64,000 nt of DNA from Halegenticoccus soli (GCF_002844195.1 NZ_PEND01000001.1:1-64000); one strand, 5' to 3'; counted from the first letter of the stretch, positions 16,131 through 26,337 are shown. Numbers and translations: made by a program. The notes: generated by a model from the letters alone, not told the origin.

Positions 16131-18644
16131 ATGTCTGACTTGCTCTCCATCTCCGGACTGCGGACGCAGTTCGCCACCGAACGGGGGCGCGTGAAGGCGG
16201 TCGACGGCGTCGACCTCGCGATCCGCGAGGGCGAGACGGTCGGGCTCGTCGGCGAGTCCGGCTCGGGCAAGAGCGTCACCGCCCTCTCGACGATGGGGCT
16301 CGTCGACGATCCGGGCGAGGTCGTCGGCGGCGAGGTGACGCTCCGAGCGCCCGGCCTCGCGGCCGAGTTCCGCGACCGCTACGGCGACCCCGCGTTCGTC
16401 GACGGCGACCGGATCGACCTCACCGCGGCGCCGGAGGAGGCGCTCAGGTCGATCCGCGGCGGCGAGATGAGCATGATCTTCCAGGACCCGATGACCTCGC
16501 TGAACCCCGCGCTCACCGTCGGCGAGCAGGTCGCGGAGAGCCTCCGCCTCCACCAGTACGGCGGCCGGCGGAGGGACGGCTGGCTCAACGGCGTCCGCGA
16601 ACTCCTCCCGAAACTCGGGCGCGGAGTCGACGAGGAGGTGCTCGACCGGACCGTCGAGGTGCTCTCGGAGGTCGGCATCCCCGAGCCCGCCTCGCGCGTC
16701 GAGGAGTACCCCCACGAGTTCTCCGGCGGGATGCGCCAGCGCGTGCTCATCGCCATCGCGCTCGCCTGCCGCCCGCGGCTGCTCATCGCCGACGAGCCGA
16801 CGACCGCGCTCGACGTGACGATCCAGGCGCAGATCCTCGATCTGATAAACGAACTGCAGGACGAACTCGGCATGTCGGTGCTCTTCATCACGCACGACCT
16901 CGGCGTGGTCGCGGAGACGTGCGACCGCGTCGCCGTCATGTACGCCGGCGAGATCGTCGAGGAGGGGGCGGTCGAGGAGATCTTTTCGAACCCCTCGCAC
17001 CCCTACACCTACACCCTGCTCGAATCAATCCCGACCGAGGACAGAGAGCGGCTCACGCCGATCGAGGGGAACGTCCCGGACCTCGTCGACATGCCCCCCG
17101 GGTGCCACTTCGCCCCGCGCTGCCCCTGGGCGAAGCCGGAGTGCCGCGAGGGCGAGATCCCGTTCCGGCAGCACGGCCCGGCGAGCGCGAACCACCGGGC
17201 CAAGTGCGTCCTCGACTCGTTCGACGCGAGCGAGTACGGCGACGACGGGGCCCTCGGGATCGGCGAGCACGAGATCGGCGGGCCGCTCCTGGAGGCGTCA
17301 GGCCTGAAGAAGCACTTCTCGCGGGCCGACGGCCTGCTCGACGAGTGGCTCGGCTTCGACGACGAGAGCGTGAAGGCGGTCGACGGTGTCGACCTGACGG
17401 TGTACGAGGGCGAGACGCTCGGCCTGGTCGGCGAATCCGGCTGCGGCAAGTCTACGACCGGCCGGACGCTGCTCCGCCTGCTCGATCCGACCGCCGGCCG
17501 CGTGGTGTTCGCCGGCGAGGACCTGGCCGACCTCTCGGGGGCGGCGCTGCGCGAGAAGCGCCGCGACCTGCAGATGATCTTCCAGGATCCGATGTCGAGC
17601 CTCGATCCGCGGATGACCGTCGAGGCGATCCTGGTCGAGCCGCTGAAGATCCACGATCTGCCGGCGGAGGGGCCGCCGGCGGGCACCTCCCGGCGCGAAC
17701 AGCGCCGCGAGCGCGTCACCGAACTCCTCGAGGCCGTCGGCCTCGACCCGAACCAGCGGGATCGGTACCCCCACGAGCTGTCGGGCGGGCAGCGCCAGCG
17801 CGTCGGCATCGCCCGGGCGCTGGCGGTCGACCCCGACCTCATCGTCTGCGACGAGCCGGTGTCGGCGCTCGACGTGTCCGTCCAGGCGCAGATCCTGAAC
17901 CTGCTGGAGGACCTCCAGGAGGAGTTCGGCCTCACCTACCTGTTCATCGCCCACGACCTCTCCGTCGTCAGACACATCTGCGACCGCGTCGCCGTCATGT
18001 ACCTCGGCGAGATCGTCGAGGTCGCGGACACCGAGGAGCTGTTCGACGCGCCGAAGCATCCCTACACGCGGGCGCTCCTGTCGGCCATCCCCGAACCGGA
18101 TCCGACCGCCGATCGGGACCGGGTCATCCTCCGGGGTGACGTCCCCTCGCCGATCGACCCGCCGTCGGGCTGCCGGTTCCGGACGCGCTGTCCGCGGGTG
18201 ATCCCGCCGGCCGACGTCGACGTCGATCAGCCCACCTACCGCGAGATCATGACGCTCCGCGAGCGCGTCGAGGAGCGCGCCATCGACGTCGAGGCGGTCC
18301 GGGAGACGCTCCCGGCCGACGCCGATCGGGCGGAGCCCGCAACCGCGACCGACGGCGGGACCGCCTCGACCTCCTCGACGGACCGCGACCGCCGCTCGGC
18401 GATCCGTCGCGACGACAGCGCGCCCGTGGTCGCGGCGCTCCGCGAGCGCTTCTTCGAGACGCCGCCGACCGGGGAGAACCGCGCCGTCGTCGACGACGCG
18501 CTCGCGTCCGTCGCGGCCGGCGAGTGGGACGCCGCCGCCGAGACGCTGCGGGGGCGCTTCGAGAGCGTCTGCGAGCGGGCTCGCCCCGAACTCGGGGACG
18601 ACGCCCACCCGGCGGCGTGCCACCTCGTCGACGGGGACGACTGA
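16131..18644 (+). CDS. Fused DppD-DppF type ABC ATPase (two NBDs)
   Basis: 837 residues with two complete nucleotide-binding domains of the oligopeptide/dipeptide/nickel class. First: Walker A GESGSGKS (41-48), signature FSGGMRQRV, Walker [13 protein letters not shown], then an oligo_HPY tail with [14 protein letters not shown]. Second: Walker A GESGCGKS (434-441), signature [15 protein letters not shown], Walker [13 protein letters not shown], and another Cys-rich tail [11 protein letters not shown] further 130-residue C-terminal extension is rich in Asp, Ala and Arg. In bacteria these are two separate proteins; here one gene makes both. It energises the permeases encoded downstream. Confidence 0.93.
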   Translation: MSDLLSISGLRTQFATERGRVKAVDGVDLAIREGETVGLVGESGSGKSVTALSTMGLVDDPGEVVGGEVTLRAPGLAAEFRDRYGDPAFVDGDRIDLTAAPEEALRSIRGGEMSMIFQDPMTSLNPALTVGEQVAESLRLHQYGGRRRDGWLNGVRELLPKLGRGVDEEVLDRTVEVLSEVGIPEPASRVEEYPHEFSGGMRQRVLIAIALACRPRLLIADEPTTALDVTIQAQILDLINELQDELGMSVLFITHDLGVVAETCDRVAVMYAGEIVEEGAVEEIFSNPSHPYTYTLLESIPTEDRERLTPIEGNVPDLVDMPPGCHFAPRCPWAKPECREGEIPFRQHGPASANHRAKCVLDSFDASEYGDDGALGIGEHEIGGPLLEASGLKKHFSRADGLLDEWLGFDDESVKAVDGVDLTVYEGETLGLVGESGCGKSTTGRTLLRLLDPTAGRVVFAGEDLADLSGAALREKRRDLQMIFQDPMSSLDPRMTVEAILVEPLKIHDLPAEGPPAGTSRREQRRERVTELLEAVGLDPNQRDRYPHELSGGQRQRVGIARALAVDPDLIVCDEPVSALDVSVQAQILNLLEDLQEEFGLTYLFIAHDLSVVRHICDRVAVMYLGEIVEVADTEELFDAPKHPYTRALLSAIPEPDPTADRDRVILRGDVPSPIDPPSGCRFRTRCPRVIPPADVDVDQPTYREIMTLRERVEERAIDVEAVRETLPADADRAEPATATDGGTASTSSTDRDRRSAIRRDDSAPVVAALRERFFETPPTGENRAVVDDALASVAAGEWDAAAETLRGRFESVCERARPELGDDAHPAACHLVDGDD

Positions 18645-18693
18645 TCGGTCGTCGCTCGCGTTCGAATCGGTTATCGGTCACGTTCGAACATCG

Positions 18694-18702
18694 ATATCTT
18701 TA
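18694..18702 (+). promoter_or_regulatory. TATA box of substrate-binding protein gene
   Basis: ATATCTTTA about 30 bp before the ATG at 18728, inside the 83-bp gap after the ATPase gene. This implies a second promoter, so the binding protein can be made in excess over the ATPase. Confidence 0.5.
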
Positions 18703-18727
18703 CGGGGACTTTCGATTATGGCAAAGT

Positions 18728-20407
18728 ATGCCACGCGAGTATACTGTTGGCAGGCGGAGTCTGTTGAAGGCGGTCGGCGGCGCGGCGGCGGCGTCGACGC
18801 TCGCCGGCTGCGCCGCGGAGCCGGAGGACGACGGCTCCGGCGGCGGCGACGGCGGAGGCGGGAACGGGAACAACGTCCTGACCTACGCCCGCGGTAACGA
18901 TTCGGGCACTCTCGACCCGCAGAACACGACGAGCGGCGAGGACGTGAAGGTCACGAACCAGATCTACGACCAGCTCGTCATGTTCAAGCCCGGCGAGACC
19001 TCCCTCCGGGCGGGACTGGCGATCGACTACAACCTCGAAGGGACGACGACCACGCTGAAGCTCCGCGAGGGCGTGACGTTCCACGACGGCGAGGAGTTCA
19101 CGGCGGACGACGTGATCGCCACGTACCGGCGCTTCGTCGACCCCGAGTACGAGCACTACCCCGGCGACGACTACGTCTCCGCGTACGGTCCGTTCACGCT
19201 CGGTAACTGGGTGGAGGACGTGACGAAGGACGGCGACTACGCCGTGACCGTGCAGCTGAAACAGAAGTACGCGCCCTTCCTCCGGAACCTGGCGATGTTC
19301 GCCGCCAGCATCCTCTCGAAGAAGGCCATCGAGGAGAAGGGGACGAAGCTCAAGAGCGAGCCGGTGGGTACCGGCGCGTTCTCGTTCGAGGGCTGGGATC
19401 AGTCGAACCAGCGCATCCGGCTGTCCGCCAACGGGGACTACTGGGGCGACGCGCCGAAGGTCGACGAGGTCGTCTTCACCGCCGTCGGGGACAACACGAG
19501 CCGCGCGCAGACGCTCGACAGCGGCGGCGCGGACGTCATCGACGGCATCGGCGCGCAGGCCGCGAAGGTGGTCGAGAACTCCTCGGAGGCGAAGCTCGTC
19601 GAGGCGAAGGGGATCAACGTCGGGTACATGGCGTTCAACATGGCGAAGGTCGAAGCCTTCCGGGACAAGCGCGTCCGGCAGGCCATCAGCCACGCCGTCG
19701 ACACGAAGGCGATCGTCGAGACGGTGTTCAAGGGCATCGCCGAGCGGGCGAGCCAGCCCATCCCGAGCAACGTGATGGGGTACAACGAGAACCTCGACCC
19801 GTACCCGCGGGACGTCGAGAAGGCGAAACAGCTCCTCTCGGAGGCGGGCTACGAAGACGGGTTCAGCTTCGAGCTGGCGACGTTCAAGAACCCCCGCGCG
19901 TACAACCCCTCGCCGCTTCAGGCGGCGCAGACCGTCAAATCGAACCTCGACGAGATCGGCATCGACGTCAGCATCAACCAGCAGTCGTTCAACCCGTTCC
20001 TCGACTACACCGACTCCGGCAAGCACGACGCCTGCTTCCTCGGCTGGATGACCGACAACGGCGACCCGGACAACTTCTACTACTCGCTCCTGCACCCCGG
20101 CGTCTCGGTCGAGGACGTCCCCGAGGGGCAGGACTGGGTCGGCTTCGATACCGAGGGGTTCAACACGCTCGACGTCGCCGCCTGGGCGAACACCGAGTTC
20201 ATGAAGACCGTCGAGGAGGCGCAGACCACCTACGAGACCGGCGCGCGCGAACAGAAGTACAGGCGGGCCGCCGAGATCGCACACGAGGAAGCGCCCTGGG
20301 TGTTCATCGACCACGCCAAGGAGCTCCGCGGCGTCGGGAACCGGGTCAGCGGCTTCACGCTCGCGCCCATCGGCGGGCCGTTCCTGAACCGCGTCGAACT
20401 GCGGTAA
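18728..20407 (+). CDS. ABC substrate-binding lipoprotein (peptide/nickel class)
   Basis: 559 residues. The N-terminus has a twin-arginine signal (VGRRSLLKAVGG) with lipobox LAGC, Cys28 being the lipidated residue, then a Gly/Asp linker. The mature part is SBP family 5: GTLDPQNTTSGEDVKVTNQI, LREGVTFHDGEEFTADDVI, VGTGAFSFEGW, RQAISHAVDTKAIVE. It captures peptides or a similar ligand outside the membrane and delivers it to the two permeases encoded next. An ATG at 18718 is out of frame. Confidence 0.93.
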   Translation: MPREYTVGRRSLLKAVGGAAAASTLAGCAAEPEDDGSGGGDGGGGNGNNVLTYARGNDSGTLDPQNTTSGEDVKVTNQIYDQLVMFKPGETSLRAGLAIDYNLEGTTTTLKLREGVTFHDGEEFTADDVIATYRRFVDPEYEHYPGDDYVSAYGPFTLGNWVEDVTKDGDYAVTVQLKQKYAPFLRNLAMFAASILSKKAIEEKGTKLKSEPVGTGAFSFEGWDQSNQRIRLSANGDYWGDAPKVDEVVFTAVGDNTSRAQTLDSGGADVIDGIGAQAAKVVENSSEAKLVEAKGINVGYMAFNMAKVEAFRDKRVRQAISHAVDTKAIVETVFKGIAERASQPIPSNVMGYNENLDPYPRDVEKAKQLLSEAGYEDGFSFELATFKNPRAYNPSPLQAAQTVKSNLDEIGIDVSINQQSFNPFLDYTDSGKHDACFLGWMTDNGDPDNFYYSLLHPGVSVEDVPEGQDWVGFDTEGFNTLDVAAWANTEFMKTVEEAQTTYETGAREQKYRRAAEIAHEEAPWVFIDHAKELRGVGNRVSGFTLAPIGGPFLNRVELR

Positions 20408-20429
20408 CCTCCCCCACGCCGTTCAGCAC

Positions 20430-21455
20430 ATGGTTTCGAAACGCTTCGTCCTCAAGCGGCTGCTGCTCCTGGTCCCGGTGCTGTTCGGGGTGGCGACGTT
20501 CGTGTTCGCCATCCTGCACCTGAGTCCCGGCGACCCCGCTCGCGTCATCGCGGGCCAGCGAGCGACCGCCGAGCAGGTCGCGCTGGTCCGCGCGGAGCTC
20601 GGCCTGAACGACCCGATCTGGGTCCAGTACGCCCGGTTCCTCGGCGACCTCGTCACCCTGAACCTCGGCGACTCGTACATCGTCCGGAAGGGGACGCCCG
20701 TGCTGCGGGTGCTGCGCGCGCGGCTGCCCGTCACGCTCGAACTCGCCATCTACGGCCAGTTCATCGGCATCCTGCTCGGCATCCCCCTCGGCCTCGTGAG
20801 CGCGGTCAAGCAGGACTCGCTCACCGACCACCTCACGCGCGTCGGCGCGCTGGCCGGCATCAGCGTGCCCATCTTCTGGAGCGGACCGCTCCTCATCCTG
20901 CTGTTCGCACAGTCGCTCGACCTCCTGCCCGCGACCGGGCGCATCGCCTCGGCCTACGACGTGCCGGTCGTGACGGGCCTCATCACCGTCGACACGCTCG
21001 TTCTGGGCGTCTCCGCGGGCGACTTCGCGCCGTTCCGCTCGGCCGTCTCGCACATGCTCCTGCCGGCGGCCGTCATCGGGGTCTACTCCATGGCGCTCAT
21101 CTCCCGGATGATGCGCTCGTCGATGCTGGAGGTCGTCAGGCAGGACTACATGCGGACCGCCCGCGCCAAGGGCCAGGGAGCGAAGATCACCGTGATGAAA
21201 CACGGCTTCCGGAACGCGATGATCCCGGTGGTCACGGTCATCGGCATCCAGTTCGGGACGCTGCTCGGCGGGGCCGTCCTCACCGAGACGGTGTTCGGCA
21301 TCGGCGGCATCGGAACGCTCCTCGTTCGGGCCATCGAGGTCGGCGACTACCCGCTCGTGCAGGGGACCGTCCTCGTGTTCGCGCTCCTGTTCACCGTCGT
21401 GAACCTGGGCGTCGACGTCACCTACTCGTACCTCGACCCGAGGATCGACCAATGA
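20430..21455 (+). CDS. ABC permease, DppB type
   Basis: 341 residues, about six membrane helices. It has the DppB-type N-terminus KRFVLKRLLLLVPVLFGVAT, LSPGDPARVIAGQRATAEQV, and the EAA loop TARAKGQGAKITVMKHGFRN that docks on the ATPase. It lies 22 bp after the binding-protein gene and overlaps the next permease gene by 4 bp (ATGA), so the two are coupled. Confidence 0.93.
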   Translation: MVSKRFVLKRLLLLVPVLFGVATFVFAILHLSPGDPARVIAGQRATAEQVALVRAELGLNDPIWVQYARFLGDLVTLNLGDSYIVRKGTPVLRVLRARLPVTLELAIYGQFIGILLGIPLGLVSAVKQDSLTDHLTRVGALAGISVPIFWSGPLLILLFAQSLDLLPATGRIASAYDVPVVTGLITVDTLVLGVSAGDFAPFRSAVSHMLLPAAVIGVYSMALISRMMRSSMLEVVRQDYMRTARAKGQGAKITVMKHGFRNAMIPVVTVIGIQFGTLLGGAVLTETVFGIGGIGTLLVRAIEVGDYPLVQGTVLVFALLFTVVNLGVDVTYSYLDPRIDQ

Positions 21456-22393
21456 GCACGGAAACGAAAACCACGGAACGGCGCGCGGGACGCGGCCTCC
21501 TGGCCCGCCTTCGGGCGTCGCCGTTCCTCTCCGACTTCCTGTCGAATCGGCTCGCGCTCGCCGGCCTGCTGCTCATCGCCGGCGTGGTCGCCGTCGCGCT
21601 GTACGCCCGCGTCGGGGCGGCGCTCGGGTTCGCCCCGAGCGTCGAAGCGCTCCGCGCGACGCGGATCGGGACGAACCCGAGCCTCGCGGCGCCCAGCGCC
21701 GCGCACCCGTTCGGCACCGACATCCAGGCGCGCGACATCTTCGCGCGGAGCCTCTACGGGGCGTGGCTGGCGATGAAGTACGGGACGATCACCGTCGGCG
21801 TCTCGACGGCCCTCGGGGTCGGACTCGGCGTCGTCGCCGCCTACTACGGCGACGTGACGGACAACGTGATCATGCGCTCGATGGACGTGCTGCTCGCGTT
21901 CCCGTCGCTGCTCCTCGCGCTGGCGCTCGTCGCCATCTTCCCCGACGACCTGGGGCTGTGGCGCGCGGTGGCGGCGCTGACGCTCGTCTACACGCCGCGG
22001 TTCGCCCGCGTCGTCCGCGGGGCGGCGCTGAAGGTGATGGAGGACGAGTACATCGACGCGACGGTCGCCCTCGGCGCGCGGGACCCGCGGGTGCTCGTCA
22101 GACACGTCCTGCCGAACTGCCTCGCGCCGATCACCGTCCAGAGCACCTTGAACTTCGGCCTCGCGATCATCGACCTCGCGGCGCTGTCGTTCCTCGGCTT
22201 CGGCGCGGGCCCCGGCACGCCATCCTGGGGGCTGATGCTCTCGAACGGCGTCAGCCAGGGGCTCCTCACCGGCGAGTGGTGGTGGTCGTTCTTCCCCGGC
22301 CTGCTGCTCGCGATCACGGTGCTGGGTTTCAACCTCCTCGGCGACGGGATGCGCGACGCGCTCGACCCGCGGATGCGACAGGCGGTCGACTGA
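21452..22393 (+). CDS. ABC permease, DppC type
   Basis: 313 residues. One N-terminal helix, a DppC-type HPFGTDIQARDIFARSLYGA segment, five further helices and an EAA loop DATVALGARDPRVLVRHVLP. It pairs with the DppB-type protein to form the channel. The start overlaps the previous stop by 4 bp. Together with the fused ATPase and binding protein it completes the transporter. Confidence 0.93.
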   Translation: MSTETKTTERRAGRGLLARLRASPFLSDFLSNRLALAGLLLIAGVVAVALYARVGAALGFAPSVEALRATRIGTNPSLAAPSAAHPFGTDIQARDIFARSLYGAWLAMKYGTITVGVSTALGVGLGVVAAYYGDVTDNVIMRSMDVLLAFPSLLLALALVAIFPDDLGLWRAVAALTLVYTPRFARVVRGAALKVMEDEYIDATVALGARDPRVLVRHVLPNCLAPITVQSTLNFGLAIIDLAALSFLGFGAGPGTPSWGLMLSNGVSQGLLTGEWWWSFFPGLLLAITVLGFNLLGDGMRDALDPRMRQAVD

Positions 22394-22397
22394 CCGG

Positions 22398-22742
22398 ATG
22401 CTCCCGCCCCGCGCCCGACTCGTCGCGTCCGGGTTCGCCGCGGGAGTCGCGGCCGGCGTCGTCGGCTTCGGCGCGGCTGCGGTCGCCCTCGGATCGGTTC
22501 GGGCGGCCAGCGACGCCGTCTTCGCCCTCGGCGCGCTCGCGCTCGGGTTCGGCGTCGTCGGGTGGTCCGGATCGATCCTCGCCGGCAACGGCGTCGAGGC
22601 GATGCAGGCGTCGCTCGGAGTCGCCTCGGGGTGGACGGAGCGGAAGTCCCGCCGGGCGATGGCGCGCGTCGCGTCGTTCGGGGCCGGGGTCATGGCCGGC
22701 GCCGTCGTCGGGACGGTCGCCGCGTGGACGATCGCCGCGTGA
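22398..22742 (+). CDS. Small membrane protein at end of ABC operon
   Basis: 114 residues with three or four membrane helices (about 8-32, 38-60, 88-112), Ala/Gly/Val-rich. It begins 5 bp after the DppC stop, so it belongs to the operon. I remember a haloarchaeal family of this kind (DUF7268) next to such permeases but am not certain. Role unknown; an accessory subunit is possible. Confidence 0.7.
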   Translation: MLPPRARLVASGFAAGVAAGVVGFGAAAVALGSVRAASDAVFALGALALGFGVVGWSGSILAGNGVEAMQASLGVASGWTERKSRRAMARVASFGAGVMAGAVVGTVAAWTIAA

Positions 22743-22934
22743 CCACGGCCGGTCCGCCTATCCGAGTCGGCGTCGCGCCGCGACCGCTCCCCCGGCCGGA
22801 CTGACGGGCGCTCTCCCCGTTCCGTTCGAAACCGATCGAACCGCGGCACACTCCTCGAAACGTGAAATACGCGGTTTATTACGATTTAGACGGCCAGAAT
22901 AATAATGTGGCTTCCGGGGCTAGAACGCAGTTGC

Positions 22935-23237
22935 ATGGCACTGCTCGAACAGATGCAAGGCGGATCCGGGAGCAGCATGAGTGAGCAAAAGCAGATGGCG
23001 AAGGCCGAGGAGTCGGGCGCGGACCTCGCGCTCCTGGCCGCGGGCGCTTCGGTGCTGCTCTCGTGGTACCAGTTCTTCGTCCGGGGGAACCGAACGCGCG
23101 GGCTCTTCATCGGCCTCTGGCCGCCGACGATCCTCGCGTTCTCGAGTTACCTCCGGCAGAAGGCGATGTCGGACAAGGTCGAGAGCTTCATGCCCAGCTC
23201 GTCGGCCTCGAACACGATCAGCCGAATCCTGGGCTAA
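22935..23237 (+). CDS. Two-TM haloarchaeal membrane protein
   Basis: 100 residues from MALLEQMQGGSGSSM, with two membrane helices (LALLAAGASVLLSWYQFFV and GLFIGLWPPTILAFSSYL) separated by a basic loop, and a Ser-rich C-terminus. An in-frame ATG at 22905 would add ten residues. AT-rich boxes precede both (TTTATTA at 22873 and AATAATAAT at 22893), so the start is not settled. Function unknown. Confidence 0.65.
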   Translation: MALLEQMQGGSGSSMSEQKQMAKAEESGADLALLAAGASVLLSWYQFFVRGNRTRGLFIGLWPPTILAFSSYLRQKAMSDKVESFMPSSSASNTISRILG

Positions 23238-23254
23238 GCGCGCCCGACCCCGAC

Positions 23255-23259
23255 TTTTT
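23255..23259 (+). terminator. T-run between convergent genes
   Basis: TTTTT 18 bp after the stop of the rightward membrane-protein gene and just before the end of the convergent pyrC. A plausible short archaeal terminator for the rightward gene. Confidence 0.35.
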
Positions 23260-23264
23260 CCGAT

Positions 23265-24605
23265 TCACGCCGTCCGAACGTTCCCGCCGACCGCCGGTCC
23301 GAACCGCTCTTCGTCCCCGTCGCGCTCGTAGACGATCGTTCCCCGCACCGCCGTCAGCCGCGGGAACACGCCCGATCGTCCCTCGAACGGCGTCCAGTCG
23401 CACTTCGAGTGGAGCTCGGATCCGCGGATCTCGCGGGTCGCGTTCGGGTCGACCAGCACGAGATCGGCGTCCCTCCCCGCAGCGATTTCGCCCTTCCGCG
23501 GCAGGTCGAAGATCCGCGCGGGGTTGCGGGCGGTGAGGTCGCGGACGCGCTCGTACGACAGCCGACCGCGGCGGGCCGCTTCGAGCAGCAGCGGGAGCAT
23601 CGTCTCGACGCCCGGGACGCCGCTCGGCGCGTCCCGGACGCTCGCGTCCTTCTCGTCGAGCGTGTGCGGCGCGTGGTCCGTGGCGATCACGTCGACGGCC
23701 CCGTCGGCGACGCGCTCGTACACCGCCGCGCGGCGGGCCTCGCTCCGAAGCGGCGGGTTCATCCGCCCGAGCGTTCCGAGCTCGTCGAGGTCGTCGCGCG
23801 AGAGGAACAGGTGGTGCGGCGTCACCTCGCAGGTCGCGCCCGCCTCCGCTGCGGCGTCGATCCCCTCGGGGGTGCTCGTGTGGGCGACGTGGATCGCCGC
23901 GCCGGACTCGCCCCCCAGCGCCACCGCGCGCTCGACGGCCGCCGCCTCGGCTTCGGCGGTCCGGTAGGCGCTCCAGGCGTCGGCGTCGTCGGATCCCCCG
24001 GCGTCCGTTCGCGTCCCCGCGTCGCCCGCGGCGTCCGCGCTCGGCAGCGCGCTCTCGTCGAACAGGTCGGCGTCCTCCGCGTGGACGGTGACGGTCGCGC
24101 CGGCCTCGGCGGCGCGGGCGAGCGCGTCGCGGAACAGCGGCTCCTCGATGCCCATGTCGCCGGTCGAGTCGGCGAGGAACACCTCCCCGAGCGCGAACAG
24201 CGGGCGCGAGAGGAGCGAGTCGGGGTCCCACTCCTCGGTGACGCCGCCGTTGATGCCGAAGTCGACGATCGACCGGTCGGCCGCGAGCGCCGCCTTCTCG
24301 TCGTACGCCCCGCCCGTCACGGTCGGCGGGTTCGTGTTCGGCTGGTCGACCACGGTCGTCACGCCCCCGGCCGCCGCGCTCTTCGAGCCGGTCTCCCACG
24401 TCTCCTTGTGCGCGTAGCCGGGCTGGCGGAAGTGGACGTGGACGTCGATCGCGCCCGGCAGGAGCAGCAGGCCGTCGGCGTCGATCTCGTCCTCGGCCGA
24501 CTCGGGTTCGAGTCCGTTCGCGGGCTCGACCGCGGCGATCGTCTCGCCCTCGATCCGCACGTCGCGGCGTCGCCCGTCGGCGAGTTCGGCGTTCCTGATG
24601 AGCAT
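23265..24605 (-). CDS. pyrC: Dihydroorotase
   Basis: 446 residues. The amidohydrolase metal motif is GAIDVHVHFRQPGYAHKETW; further blocks are GGVTTVVDQPNTNPPTV, VHAEDADLF, HVAHTSTPEGI and VDVIATDHAPHTLDEKD (metal Asp). It closes carbamoyl-aspartate to dihydroorotate in pyrimidine synthesis. A low-complexity insert rich in Ala, Gly and Asp (about residues 192-212) breaks the domain in a surface loop. It is divergent from the methyltransferase gene, with no other pyr gene close by. Allantoinase is the main alternative, less likely. Confidence 0.92.
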   Translation of the reverse strand: MLIRNAELADGRRRDVRIEGETIAAVEPANGLEPESAEDEIDADGLLLLPGAIDVHVHFRQPGYAHKETWETGSKSAAAGGVTTVVDQPNTNPPTVTGGAYDEKAALAADRSIVDFGINGGVTEEWDPDSLLSRPLFALGEVFLADSTGDMGIEEPLFRDALARAAEAGATVTVHAEDADLFDESALPSADAAGDAGTRTDAGGSDDADAWSAYRTAEAEAAAVERAVALGGESGAAIHVAHTSTPEGIDAAAEAGATCEVTPHHLFLSRDDLDELGTLGRMNPPLRSEARRAAVYERVADGAVDVIATDHAPHTLDEKDASVRDAPSGVPGVETMLPLLLEAARRGRLSYERVRDLTARNPARIFDLPRKGEIAAGRDADLVLVDPNATREIRGSELHSKCDWTPFEGRSGVFPRLTAVRGTIVYERDGDEERFGPAVGGNVRTA

Positions 24606-24788
24606 CTGTTGGTGTGTGGAGGCGGCAGGGCGTGGTAAGTGTCGTGGTCGCGGGCGGCGGTGTCACGCGACGAACGTTTCCGCCTCGACGCCGCCCGACT
24701 CCGATTCGACGGTACTCGATCCCGCTACGACGCTCCTCGGTACCGCGTCTCACGAGCGCTTTTGCCACGCCGTCGAGACGGTTCCACC

Positions 24789-25508
24789 ATGTCCGATCCC
24801 TTCGGCCGTGCCGTCCGCGACTGCCACCGCGGGACGCGGGACGAACCGCTCGTACAGCGCGACGGCGACGAGGCGCTCGACCACCCGATCGAGCGGTTCT
24901 ACTTCGACGAGTTCGCGGCCGACGGGGAGGAGGGGACGTGGCTCGAATCGCGCCTCGGGGGTCCGCTCCTCGATCTGGGCGCGGGGGCGGGGCGGCACGC
25001 GCTGTACTTCCAGGAGCGGTTCGAGACGGTCGCGCTGGAGGTGAGCGACCACCTCGTCGAGACGATGCGCGAGCGCGGCGTTCGCGACGCCCGCCGGGGG
25101 GACATGTTCGCCCTCCGCGACGCGTTCGGCCGCGACCGGTTCGAATCGGCGCTGGCGATCGGCACGCAACTCGGGCTCGCGGGGTCGGTGCAGGGCCTCC
25201 GCCGGTTCCTGGGCGATCTGGCGTTCGTGACGACGCCCGACGCGACGGCCGTCCTCGACTGTTACGACCCGGAACGCGGGCGGTGCGCCGAACTGCTCGG
25301 CTTCCGCCCGGATCCGACGCCGGGGCTCGCACACCGGATCATGCACTTCGAGTACGAGGGAGACGTCGGCGAGACGCTCCTGTTTCGGTTGTTCAGCCCG
25401 GACCGAGTGCGCGAGGCGGCGGTCGGGACGGGGTGGGTCGCGGACGAGGTGCGACGCGGATCCGGCGCGGGCGATCCCCACTACAGGATCGCGCTCGCGA
25501 AGCCGTAA
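24789..25508 (+). CDS. Class I SAM-dependent methyltransferase
   Basis: 239 residues. Motif I is PLLDLGAGAGRHALYFQ; acidic loop VALEVSDHLV; motif IV region FESALAIGTQLGLAGSVQG; later TPDATAVLDCYDP. Conserved in haloarchaea as a stand-alone gene. Substrate unknown. The ATG at 24789 gives MSDPFGRAVRD; the open frame extends upstream but with unlikely Arg-rich sequence. A six-T run follows the stop. Confidence 0.85.
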   Translation: MSDPFGRAVRDCHRGTRDEPLVQRDGDEALDHPIERFYFDEFAADGEEGTWLESRLGGPLLDLGAGAGRHALYFQERFETVALEVSDHLVETMRERGVRDARRGDMFALRDAFGRDRFESALAIGTQLGLAGSVQGLRRFLGDLAFVTTPDATAVLDCYDPERGRCAELLGFRPDPTPGLAHRIMHFEYEGDVGETLLFRLFSPDRVREAAVGTGWVADEVRRGSGAGDPHYRIALAKP

Positions 25509-25536
25509 TCCGAGCCCTTCGCGTTCTGTGGTCTCA

Positions 25537-25542
25537 TTTTTT
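25537..25542 (+). terminator. T-run after methyltransferase gene
   Basis: TTTTTT about 30 bp past the stop, in the short space before the convergent lipoate ligase-like gene. The longest T-run in this part of the window. Confidence 0.45.
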
Positions 25543-25578
25543 CCGAGGAGCTGGCGAACCGGATCCGCGACGCCCGAC

Positions 25579-26283
25579 TCACCCGACGCGTTCCACCGCC
25601 GTCTCGCGTCCGTCTGCGAGCGCCTCCTCGATCGCGCGCGCGACCGCCTCCGGGTCCGACGGCCCGCCCGCGTCCGCGACGCTTCCCACCGTGTCGGGGT
25701 CGAACGGCGCGCCGAGGGCGTCGTACACGGCGGCGAGCGCGTCAGCCAGCTCCTCGCGCTCGTCGACGATCGCGCACCCGGAGACGAGCGCCGCGCCCTG
25801 GCGGACGCGCTGGGCGATCCCGACGATCTTTCCGCCGCCCCCGGCCGTCCCGTCCGCGTCGCCCCGGATCGAGTGCTCCCCCGGACAGAACGACCGCGGG
25901 GGTTCGCCGCGCCGGGCGTCGACGCCCAGCCCGCGCAGCGCCCGCAGGACCGTCTCCGTCGCGTCCTCGTACCGCCGGTCCAGACCGACGCGGATGTCGT
26001 CGACCGGGACCGCGTGCGCGAACGCCAGCGTCGTCTCGCCCGTGTACGCCGCGGCCCGCCCGCCGACGCTGCGGGTGATCGCCGGGTACCCTCGATCCTC
26101 CGCCGCGCGGACGGCGGCCTCGTACCCGTCCGCGTGGGCGTCGCGGCGGCCGAAGGCGACCTGCCGGTGCGGCGCCCAGACGCGGATCGCCGGTTCGCCC
26201 GTCTCGGCCGTCCGGCTCAGCATCTCGGCCGTGACCTCGCGGTCCCGCCGGGGCGTCTCGGCCCGGCCGCGTACGACTCGCAT
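25579..26283 (-). CDS. Lipoate-protein ligase A family protein
   Basis: 234 residues of the BPL/LplA/LipB fold. It has AIRVWAPHRQVAFGRRDAHA, then ITRSVGGRAAAYTGETTLAF, and the ligase lysine in GGGGKIVGIAQRVRQGAALV. It attaches lipoate or a related acyl group to the lysine of 2-oxoacid dehydrogenase or GcvH proteins. An ATG five codons upstream (26298) is also possible. It is divergent from the M23-like gene with 54 bp between starts. Whether it is an active ligase, an octanoyl transferase or a biotin-related enzyme cannot be decided. Confidence 0.85.
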   Translation of the reverse strand: MRVVRGRAETPRRDREVTAEMLSRTAETGEPAIRVWAPHRQVAFGRRDAHADGYEAAVRAAEDRGYPAITRSVGGRAAAYTGETTLAFAHAVPVDDIRVGLDRRYEDATETVLRALRGLGVDARRGEPPRSFCPGEHSIRGDADGTAGGGGKIVGIAQRVRQGAALVSGCAIVDEREELADALAAVYDALGAPFDPDTVGSVADAGGPSDPEAVARAIEEALADGRETAVERVG

Positions 26284-26337
26284 ACGCGTGCGGAGCATCC
26301 CGACGTACCTAAGCGCATCCGTCCCCTCCGGGCCGCC

